From NCBI GenBank assembly GCA_019425045.1, contig JAHYYI010000060.1:1-5094 (forward strand): 5,094 nt of DNA, read 5' to 3'. This stretch comes from Collinsella sp. (GTDB lineage Bacteria > Actinomycetota > Coriobacteriia > Coriobacteriales > Coriobacteriaceae). Both the position numbers and the translations under genes were made by a program. The notes below the pieces were generated by a model. That model had not been told where the DNA came from. It ran no database searches and saw only the letters and a program-made list of their open reading frames with translations. Every line of letters begins with the position of its first letter. Within the stretch, counting starts at the first letter, position 1. Positions 1 to 4,854 of this stretch are shown piece by piece.

Positions 1-314
1 GTGATGGCGCAATTATGCTCGCGAGCAGCGCTGGCGATGCCGTCGATCATTGAGAGGTTGCCAAACTTGGTGACATCGTTGACGCACAGGCCGACCGAAT
101 GGTAGCGACCGTCGCGCAGCGAGCGACCGGCATAACTCGGACGAAAGCCGAGCTCTTGCATAGCGGCCTGCACACGCTGGCGCGTCTGCTCGTTAACGTT
201 GGGCAAGCCGTTGGCGACGCGCGAAACCGTCTGCTGCGAAACGCCAGCAGCGCGGGCGACGTCGGCCATGGAGACCGGACGCGAACTGGTATCGTTGGAC
301 GGACGCCTTGCCAC
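1..314 (-). CDS. LacI/GalR-family transcriptional repressor, N-terminal part (cut by window edge)
   Basis: DNA-binding repressor, probably sugar-responsive. About 104 residues are visible; the rest of the ligand-binding domain lies before base 1. The LacI-type helix-turn-helix is at residues 17-36 (ADVARAAGVSQQTVSRVANG), followed by the third helix (NVNEQTRQRVQAAMQELGF) and the hinge (RPSYAGRSL). In this family the hinge leucine, here Leu66, inserts at the central CpG of the operator. The periplasmic-binding-protein-like domain begins at about residue 74 (VGLCVND). I chose the GTG start at 314 because AAGGTGATCC, a good match to the 16S rRNA tail, lies just upstream with the AAGG 7 bases away. 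The ATG at 267-269 would leave the helix-turn-helix almost at the N-terminus and is the alternative. The gene is divergent from galK, and operators in the shared spacer suggest it represses galKT and itself. The family call is firm; the inducer and the galactose assignment are inferred from context. Confidence 0.93.
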   Translation of the reverse strand, partial: MARRPSNDTSSRPVSMADVARAAGVSQQTVSRVANGLPNVNEQTRQRVQAAMQELGFRPSYAGRSLRDGRYHSVGLCVNDVTKFGNLSMIDGIASAAREHNCAI

Positions 315-407
315 AGGATCACCTTCACCCTTGCGAGATCTGAATAGCGTGCATGCCGGCCCGGGCAGAGATACACTCCGCGCCGAGGCCCGCCATCGTC
401 GGACGCA

Positions 408-421
408 TGTTAACGTACTCT
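408..421. promoter_or_regulatory. LacI-type operator 1, repressor-gene side
   Basis: TGTTAACGTACTCT. Its first 13 bases are identical to operator 3. The half-sites are TGTTAA and, on the other strand, a degenerate TGAGTA, flanking a central CG, which is the usual form of a LacI-family site. It sits about 20-33 bases downstream of the predicted repressor transcription start, in the leader, so autorepression is likely. The site is seen directly; the bound protein is inferred from adjacency. Confidence 0.75.
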
Positions 422-447
422 ACTTTTTCAATCCGCAACTCTTCTGC

Positions 448-476
448 TTTATAAGTCCATACAGCAGTACCGTTCA
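448..476 (-). promoter_or_regulatory. Candidate promoter of the repressor gene
   Basis: On the minus strand, TATAAA (448-453) matches the -10 consensus at 5 of 6 positions. With a 17-bp spacer the -35 element would be TGAACG (471-476), only 3 of 6. Predicted start is near 441. Operator 1 is centred about 34 bases beyond the -10 element. The plus strand also reads TATAAG at 450-455, so a promoter in the other direction cannot be excluded. Confidence 0.4.
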
Positions 477-530
477 CGGCTGTATTTCTACCGATTACCA
501 GATTCTCAAAAAGTGACAAGCGTTGTGTTA

Positions 531-544
531 TGAGTACGTTAACA
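531..544. promoter_or_regulatory. LacI-type operator 2, overlapping the galK -35 element
   Basis: TGAGTACGTTAACA is operator 3 in inverted orientation. The identity extends to 18 bases (527-544 against the reverse complement of 595-612). It contains the candidate -35 hexamer of the galK promoter, so a bound repressor would block RNA polymerase. Centre-to-centre distance to operator 3 is 64 bp, about six helical turns, which would allow a short loop on one face of the DNA. Confidence 0.82.
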
Positions 545-567
545 TAGCCCGTAACGTGCGGTATCGT
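539..567 (+). promoter_or_regulatory. Candidate galKT promoter
   Basis: TTAACA (539-544; 5 of 6 to the -35 consensus), an exact 17-bp spacer, and TATCGT (562-567; 4 of 6 to the -10 consensus). Predicted start is near 574, giving a leader of about 80 bases. Operator 2 covers the -35 element and operator 3 lies about 20-35 bases after the start, which fits a repressor-controlled promoter. The -10 element is imperfect, so the exact start is uncertain. Confidence 0.5.
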
Positions 568-594
568 GAACACTTGGTTCACTCCGCTTCAAGT

Positions 595-608
595 TGTTAA
601 CGTACTCA
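595..608. promoter_or_regulatory. LacI-type operator 3, in the galK leader
   Basis: TGTTAACGTACTCA, pseudo-palindromic about a central CG at 601-602. It lies downstream of the predicted galK transcription start and 44 bases before the ATG. Its centre is about 34 bases past the -10 element, matching the spacing of operator 1 relative to the repressor promoter. Confidence 0.82.
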
Positions 609-641
609 TAACGACGCAAAACTCGCCCGTGCGCACCAAGG

Positions 642-647
642 AAAGGA
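642..647 (+). promoter_or_regulatory. Ribosome binding site that decides the galK start
   Basis: AAAGGA, within AAGGAAAGGA, lies 5 bases before the ATG at 653. No such sequence precedes the upstream in-frame ATG at 566, which supports the shorter protein. Confidence 0.8.
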
Positions 648-652
648 CTCCC

Positions 653-1858
653 ATGACCACCCCCGACGAAAAGACATTCGCCACGCTCACCAAACTGTTT
701 GAGGAGGAGTTTGGCCCCATCGGCGACCGCCAGGTGCTCTATGTGCACGCGCCCGGCCGTTCCGAAATCAGTGGCAACCACACCGACCACGAGGGCGGCC
801 ACGTCATCGCCGGCTCGCTCGATGTCGCCGTTGACGGCATTGCCGTAGCGACCGACACCAACAAGATTCGCGTCGCCGACGAGGGCTACCCCACCTTTGA
901 GATCACGCTCGACACGCTGGATATTCAAGCGTCCGAGAAGGGCACGTCCGCGAGCCTCGTCCGCGGCATGGCCCACGAAATCGCTGCTCTGGGCGTTGAG
1001 CCCCAGGGCTTCGACTTCGCCTTCACCTGCTCTGTCCCCTCGGGCGGCGGCCTTTCCAGCTCCGCTGCTGTCGAGGCGGCATACGGTCGCGCCATGGAGA
1101 CGCTCTGGGGCGCACCCGCCATTGAGCCCGTCGCGCTCGCTCAGATGAGCCAGCGCACCGAGAACAACTACTACGGCAAGCCCTGCGGCCTGATGGACCA
1201 GGCCGCCGTATGTCTGGGCGGCCTCGCCTACATGGACTTTGAGGACCAGGCTCAGCCTAAAACCAAGAAGCTCGAGCTCAACTTTGAGGATCACAGCTAC
1301 GCGCTCGTGCTCGTTAAGGTCGGTGCCGACCACGTGGCCGCCACCGACGACTACGCCGCCGTTCCGCGCGAAATGCAGGACGTTGCCGCCGAGTTTGGCA
1401 AGGAACGCCTGTGCGAGGTCGATGTTGCCGAGTTTGACGCCAAGCTCCCCGAGCTGCGCGCCAAGCTGGGCGACCGCGCCTGTCTGCGCGCCGTTCACTA
1501 CTGGTACGAAAACGGCCTGGTCGACAAGCGCTGGGCTGCCCTGAACGCCGGCGACATCGATCAGTTCCTGGTCCTGACGCGCGAGTCCGGCGCCAGCTCT
1601 GCCATGTACCTACAGAATGTCGTTGCCAAGCTGGGCTCCGAGCAGCCCTCGATGTATGCCCTGGCACTGGCCGAGCACGTGCTCGACGGCCGAGGCGCCG
1701 TCCGTATCCACGGTGGCGGCTTTGGTGGCACCATCCAGGCCTTCGTGCCGCTCGACCTGGTCGACACCTTCATCGCCAAGATGAACGGCTGGCTGGGCGA
1801 GGGCTCTGCCCGCCACTACGCAATTTCTGACAAGGGGGCCTACGCGGCATGGCTGTAA
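653..1858 (+). CDS. galK: Galactokinase (GHMP kinase family), variant signature
   Basis: Predicted to phosphorylate alpha-D-galactose with ATP to galactose-1-phosphate, the first committed Leloir step, in the cytoplasm. The product is 401 residues, normal for the family. GHMP motif 1 is at about 34-49 (PGRSEISGNHTDHEGG), the phosphate-binding loop is at 129-139 (PSGGGLSSSAA), the catalytic stretch is at 175-183 (GKPCGLMDQ), and the C-terminal glycine motif is at 350-359 (VRIHGGGFGG). Arg36 and Asp182 line up with the catalytic Arg37 and Asp186 of human GALK1. Oddity: the usual GRxNLIGEHTDY reads GRSEISGNHTDH, so the galactose-contacting Glu is Asn42. I recall this variant from other gut anaerobes. 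The ATG at 653 was chosen because AAAGGA lies 5 bases upstream; an in-frame ATG at 566 has no binding site and would place operator 3 inside the gene. Followed by overlapping galT. A related GHMP sugar kinase is possible, but GalT next door supports galactose. Confidence 0.92.
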   Translation: MTTPDEKTFATLTKLFEEEFGPIGDRQVLYVHAPGRSEISGNHTDHEGGHVIAGSLDVAVDGIAVATDTNKIRVADEGYPTFEITLDTLDIQASEKGTSASLVRGMAHEIAALGVEPQGFDFAFTCSVPSGGGLSSSAAVEAAYGRAMETLWGAPAIEPVALAQMSQRTENNYYGKPCGLMDQAAVCLGGLAYMDFEDQAQPKTKKLELNFEDHSYALVLVKVGADHVAATDDYAAVPREMQDVAAEFGKERLCEVDVAEFDAKLPELRAKLGDRACLRAVHYWYENGLVDKRWAALNAGDIDQFLVLTRESGASSAMYLQNVVAKLGSEQPSMYALALAEHVLDGRGAVRIHGGGFGGTIQAFVPLDLVDTFIAKMNGWLGEGSARHYAISDKGAYAAWL

Positions 1859-3477
1859 TGACTGACGTGCGCGAGGCCGCGCAGAACCTGATCGAGTACG
1901 CCATCCACCGATCGATGATCGGCCAGGACGATCGCATCTGGGCGTATAACACCATTCTCGAGTGCATCGGTGCTACGGGCCCGGCGCTCGACATGGCCTG
2001 GGCGCTCCAGGTCGAGAAACTCTCGCTCTTGCACCCCGATACCCTGCCCAACTTTGACCTTGAAGGCACACTTGCCGCGCTTGCCGAGGCGGCTGTTGCC
2101 AACGGCGCCGCCGAGGACACGGCATCGGGCCGCGACCGCATCGCCATGCGCATCATGGGCGCGCTCATGCCGCGCCCGTCTGCCGTGATTGACGAGTTTA
2201 CCGGCCGCATGGGCGTCAACGAGCCCCGCGCCGCGACCGACTGGTTCTACGGCCTGTGCTGCGACGCCGGCTACGTGCGCCGTGCCGCCATCGCGCGCAA
2301 CATCAAATGGAGCACCCCCACCAACTGGGGCGATCTTGAAATCACCATCAACCTGTCCAAACCCGAGAAGGACCCGCGCGATATCGCCGCGGCCGGTGCG
2401 GCCAAGAACACGGGTGAGAGGTATCCCGCCTGCCAGCTGTGCATCGAAAACGAAGGCTACCCTGGACGCTCCGCCGCAACCGACGGCGGCGCCCACCCCG
2501 CCCGTCAGAACCTGCGCGTTATCCCCATCCAGCTCGACGGCGAGCGCTGGGGCTTCCAGTACAGCCCGTATGCGTACTTTAACGAGCACTGCATTGCCAT
2601 GAGCTCCAAGCATCGCCCGATGCACGTGGATCGCAAGAGCCTGACCTGCCTGCTCGACTTTGTCGACCTGTTCCCGCACTACTTTATTGGCTCCAACGCC
2701 GACCTGCCCATCGTGGGCGGCTCGATTCTGTCGCACGACCACTTCCAGGGCGGCGCACACGAGTTCCCCATGATGCATGCCACCGAAGTCTCGCAGTTTA
2801 GCGTGCCCGGCTTTGACCAGGTCAGCGGTACCGTGTTGCAGTGGCCGCTTTCGGTGCTGCGACTGCGCTCGCACGACCGCGCCCAGTTGCTCGACGCTGC
2901 CGAGAAGATTATCCTCGCCTGGCGCGAGTGGACCGACGAGTCTGTGGGCGTTATCGCGCACACGGCCGACGGCGTAGCGCACAACACCGTGACGCCCGTC
3001 ATCCGCCGCGTCGACTCCCGCGGCAACGCCGGCGGCGAGATCTACGAGGCCTACCTAACGCTTCGCTGCAATATCACGACCGGCGATCATCCGCTGGGCG
3101 TATTCCACCCGCATGCCGAGTATCACCATATTAAAAAGGAGAACATCGGCCTGATCGAGGTCATGGGCTTGGCCATTTTGCCGCCGCGCCTGGTTCCCGA
3201 GCTCGGCGCTGTCCGTGAGCACCTGTTGGCGGCCAAGACCGATGCCAGCTACGACCTTGCCGGTGCACTCGAGGGCGACGACCTTTGCCGCAGCCACGCC
3301 GCATGGGCCGAGGACGTCTTTGCCCGCCGCGCCGACGAGCTTACGGCGGACAACGCCATCGACATCCTGCACGAGGAGGTCGGCGTGGTGTTTGGCCACG
3401 TGCTCGACAACGCCGGCGTCTTTAAGTGGGACGAAGCCGGCCGCGCCGCCCAACAGCGCTTTATCGACTCACTGTAA
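1849..3477 (+). CDS. galT: UDP-glucose--hexose-1-phosphate uridylyltransferase, family 2
   Basis: Exchanges the uridylyl group between UDP-glucose and galactose-1-phosphate, giving UDP-galactose and glucose-1-phosphate, the second Leloir step shown here. The 542-residue product is of the long Gram-positive family-2 type, only distantly related to the roughly 350-residue E. coli-type enzyme. Family marks: ITINLSKPEKDP at about 165-176, CQLCIENEGYPGR from Cys195 (a CxxC pair with Cys198), WGFQYSPYAYFNEHC in the middle, NADLPIVGGSILSHDHFQGG ending near 302, and HPHAEYHHIKKENIGLIEVMG from His420. By analogy with the HPHGQ site of family 1, His296 and His298 of HDHFQ are the active-site pair, His298 probably being uridylylated. 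The ATG at 1849 overlaps galK by 10 bases; AAGGGGG 10 bases upstream supports it. A second ATG at 1858, overlapping the galK TAA by one base, is the alternative and is 19 bases from that site. Translational coupling with galK is likely. Transcription ends at the hairpin at 3524-3566. Confidence 0.96.
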   Translation: MAVMTDVREAAQNLIEYAIHRSMIGQDDRIWAYNTILECIGATGPALDMAWALQVEKLSLLHPDTLPNFDLEGTLAALAEAAVANGAAEDTASGRDRIAMRIMGALMPRPSAVIDEFTGRMGVNEPRAATDWFYGLCCDAGYVRRAAIARNIKWSTPTNWGDLEITINLSKPEKDPRDIAAAGAAKNTGERYPACQLCIENEGYPGRSAATDGGAHPARQNLRVIPIQLDGERWGFQYSPYAYFNEHCIAMSSKHRPMHVDRKSLTCLLDFVDLFPHYFIGSNADLPIVGGSILSHDHFQGGAHEFPMMHATEVSQFSVPGFDQVSGTVLQWPLSVLRLRSHDRAQLLDAAEKIILAWREWTDESVGVIAHTADGVAHNTVTPVIRRVDSRGNAGGEIYEAYLTLRCNITTGDHPLGVFHPHAEYHHIKKENIGLIEVMGLAILPPRLVPELGAVREHLLAAKTDASYDLAGALEGDDLCRSHAAWAEDVFARRADELTADNAIDILHEEVGVVFGHVLDNAGVFKWDEAGRAAQQRFIDSL

Positions 3478-3523
3478 TGATCCCTTGGGGACGGAGGAAA
3501 ACGGATCACTTCGTCTTCAAGAC

Positions 3524-3566
3524 AACGGCGCCCGCCGGCAACATCGCCGGTGGGCGCCGTTTTATT
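3524..3566 (+). terminator. Intrinsic terminator of the galKT operon
   Basis: Sixteen-base arms (3524-3539 and 3546-3561) pair perfectly apart from one G-U wobble, around a six-base AACATC loop, and are followed by a TTTTATT tract (3560-3566). It starts 47 bases after the galT stop. Read on the minus strand the tail is TTGTCTT, weaker, so it may also stop lacBC transcripts. Confidence 0.92.
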
Positions 3567-3567
3567 G

Positions 3568-3627
3568 GTTAGTCATTGGGGATGTTCTTAAACGACTGGT
3601 CATTAAAGAACGTCCCCGACGACTAAT
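3568..3627. repeat. Imperfect palindrome A, possible REP-like element
   Basis: The arms 3568-3589 and 3606-3627 pair over 22 positions with one A-C mismatch and several G-U wobbles around a 16-base loop. The core reads GGGGATGTTCTT on the left and AAGAACGTCCCC on the right. GTCATT occurs in the left arm and again in the loop (3599-3604), and its complement AATGAC (3625-3630) overlaps the end of the right arm. There is no T-tract on either side, so a simple terminator is unlikely. It codes for nothing convincing. I infer a dispersed repeat from form only. Confidence 0.6.
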
Positions 3628-3632
3628 GACTC

Positions 3633-3696
3633 GAGCGTGGAAAATCTCCCACTTTGAGCTCGTATGGGCACCAAAAGCGGGAGATTATCCACGCTC
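3633..3696. repeat. Imperfect palindrome B, possible REP/MITE-like element
   Basis: The 18-base arms 3633-3650 (GAGCGTGGAAAATCTCCC) and 3679-3696 are complementary except at one position, around a 28-base centre in which CTTT (3652-3655) can pair with AAAG (3674-3677). It starts 6 bases after palindrome A and ends 22 bases from the lacC stop codon. No T-tract follows it on the minus strand and only a weak ATTCTATT follows on the plus strand. It could aid 3' end stability of lacC mRNA. Confidence 0.62.
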
Positions 3697-3718
3697 ATTC
3701 TATTAGGAGTCGCAACCG

Positions 3719-4654
3719 CTACAACTCTACGACCTCAACGCCGTTGTAAATCTCGTCCCAGCGGTCCATGACCAGGTGGCCAGTCTTGGGATCCATGGCG
3801 TTGAGCTTGCCGCAGGTATTGGCGGTCTTGAGCACCGTGATGTCGTCGGCACCAGCAGCAATGGCATGCGCAAAGCCGGCGATGGTCGAGTCGCCGGAAC
3901 CCGTCGCGTTCACTGCCGCAATCGCGGGCGTCTTGGCACGGAACGCACGGCCCTCATGGAAGCCCACCGAACCGGCAGCGCCCATCGAAACGACAACCCA
4001 GGGGATACCGGCAAAACGGTCATCGGCGGCGAGCGCCTCGCGCAGGGCATCGACATCATCAGTCGTAAAGGACGTACCCAGCAGGCCGTTAATCTCGGTC
4101 AGGTTGGGCTTTACGAGCTCAGGCTTAGCGTCGGACTCCAGCGCGGCCTCCAGCGATGCGCCCGAGGTGTCGAGCAGCACCTTGGCGCCCGCCTCCTCGG
4201 CGATCTTGACGAGCTCGGCATAGTAGCCGGCATCGACGCCACGCGGCAGCGAGCCCGAAAGCGTCACAACGTCCGCCTTCGCTGCAAGCTCGGCGAACTT
4301 GGCCGTAAAGGCCTCGAGCTCGGCCGGGGCGATCTGCGGGCCGCTCTCCAGCAGCTCGGTCTGATTGCCCTCGTGCAGAATATTCAGGCAGATGCGCGTC
4401 TCACCGGCGATGGGCACAAAGTCGTTCTTGACGCCATCGGCATCCATGAGCTCGGCCATATAGGCACCCATGTGACCGCCAAGCAGGCCGGTCGCGAGCA
4501 CGTCGTCGCCCAGCTGCAGCAGCACGCGACTCACGTTGAGGCCCTTGCCGCCAGCGGTCTTTTCGGGCGTCACACGGTTCACGTCGTCGATGATCAGCTT
4601 GTCGAGCTGATAGCGCGTATCAATCGACGGGTTCATGGTAACGGTCAGAATCAT
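3719..4654 (-). CDS. lacC: Tagatose-6-phosphate kinase (PfkB/ribokinase family)
   Basis: Predicted to phosphorylate D-tagatose-6-phosphate with ATP to tagatose-1,6-bisphosphate in the cytoplasm. The 311-residue product has the usual family length. It starts MILTVTMNPSID, very like streptococcal LacC; PfkB signature 1 is at about 35-49 (GGKGLNVSRVLLQLG), KPNLTEINGLLG lies in the middle, and signature 2 at 249-255 is NATGSGD with Asp255 as the expected catalytic base. GKLNAMDPKTGH near the C-terminus also matches LacC. The ATG at 4652-4654 is preceded by AGGAG at a 6-base spacing; an upstream in-frame start at 4711 lacks a binding site and would add a non-conserved tail. lacB lies 198 bases upstream on the same strand, which favours tagatose-6-phosphate over fructose-1-phosphate. 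1-Phosphofructokinase (FruK) is the main alternative, since LacC-type enzymes overlap with it in sequence and activity. Convergent with galT. Confidence 0.9.
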   Translation of the reverse strand: MILTVTMNPSIDTRYQLDKLIIDDVNRVTPEKTAGGKGLNVSRVLLQLGDDVLATGLLGGHMGAYMAELMDADGVKNDFVPIAGETRICLNILHEGNQTELLESGPQIAPAELEAFTAKFAELAAKADVVTLSGSLPRGVDAGYYAELVKIAEEAGAKVLLDTSGASLEAALESDAKPELVKPNLTEINGLLGTSFTTDDVDALREALAADDRFAGIPWVVVSMGAAGSVGFHEGRAFRAKTPAIAAVNATGSGDSTIAGFAHAIAAGADDITVLKTANTCGKLNAMDPKTGHLVMDRWDEIYNGVEVVEL

Positions 4655-4660
4655 GTTGGA

Positions 4661-4665
4661 CTCCT
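4661..4665 (-). promoter_or_regulatory. Ribosome binding site that decides the lacC start
   Basis: AGGAG on the minus strand, 6 bases before the ATG at 4652-4654. No equivalent precedes the longer in-frame start at 4711. Confidence 0.8.
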
Positions 4666-4670
4666 GTTTA

Positions 4671-4707
4671 GAAAACCGGCCCGCGCCCCTCACAGAAACG
4701 CGAGCCG
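4671..4707 (-). terminator. Terminator-like hairpin in front of lacC (possible attenuator)
   Basis: On the minus strand CGGCTCGCG (4699-4707) pairs with CGCGGGCCG (4677-4685), nine pairs with one wobble, around a 13-base loop. After one further G comes TTTTC (4671-4675). It ends only 16 bases before the lacC ATG, with the lacC ribosome binding site just beyond. This could reduce lacC expression relative to lacB. The T-tract is short and the loop large, so termination may be weak or absent. Confidence 0.35.
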
Positions 4708-4825
4708 TCAATTAAAAAGCTGCAGAATGCCGGGTACCGCCAAAAACGAAGCACCCAAGCTCAGCAAGCAAAAGTTTTATCGGAGCAGCTCGCCCGCCAG
4801 ATGGCTTCGCAGCGTCGACTGGTCT

Positions 4826-4854
4826 GGCGTTCGGTAGAACGCCGGAACCTCCTT
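4826..4854 (-). other. Orphan Shine-Dalgarno and hairpin directly after lacB
   Basis: On the minus strand the lacB stop runs straight into AAGGAGG (4848-4854), a near-perfect ribosome binding site. No ATG, GTG or TTG follows at a usable distance. A perfect 7-bp hairpin comes next: GGCGTTC, loop TACC, GAACGCC (4826-4843), extendable by about three weaker pairs. There is no T-tract, so it is not an intrinsic terminator. It may be a remnant of a lost start or an mRNA-stabilising structure. Confidence 0.45.

Larger units (their letters stand above)
315..652. promoter_or_regulatory. Divergent control region between the repressor gene and galK
   Basis: This 338-bp stretch has no credible gene; its open frames lack ribosome binding sites. 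It is more AT-rich than the flanking genes and carries three LacI-type operators (408-421, 531-544, 595-608) plus one candidate promoter in each direction. Both transcripts would have leaders of roughly 80-130 bases. The individual sites are listed separately. Confidence 0.8.

Noticed and set aside
408..421. Operators as CcpA cre sites
   Set aside because: They match a cre-like 14-mer at most but not all positions; the near-identity of three copies beside a dedicated LacI-family gene fits a local repressor better. Cross-recognition by a global regulator cannot be ruled out.
566..652. Upstream in-frame ATG extending galK by 29 residues
   Set aside because: No Shine-Dalgarno, the added residues resemble no GalK N-terminus, the ATG lies at the -10 element of the likely promoter, and operator 3 would be coding.
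539..1498. Long minus-strand open frame (319 residues) opposite galK
   Set aside because: It mirrors the GC-rich galK coding frame, has no ribosome binding site or recognisable motif, and would run through the operator region.
1840..2982. Long minus-strand open frame (380 residues) opposite galT
   Set aside because: It is a shadow of galT, which has clear family motifs throughout; valine/alanine/glycine-rich composition is typical of antisense frames in GC-rich genes.
4655..4711. Upstream in-frame start extending lacC by 19 residues
   Set aside because: MILTVTMNPSID is the conserved LacC N-terminus and has AGGAG at 6 bases; the extension would also cover the GC-rich hairpin.
3776..4837. Plus-strand open frame (353 residues) opposite lacC
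   Set aside because: lacC on the other strand has both PfkB signatures and a good ribosome binding site; this frame has neither motifs nor a start signal.
4712..4852. Readthrough of the lacB TAA or a small gene after it
   Set aside because: The lacB frame stays open for about 46 codons after the stop, but LacB already ends at its known C-terminus (RGEYHD), and no start codon follows the AAGGAGG at a workable distance.
4655..4852. A separate lacC promoter in the lacB-lacC spacer
   Set aside because: TTGACG is present on the minus strand but has no acceptable -10 hexamer at 16-18 bp, and GATAAA-like stretches lack a -35 partner.
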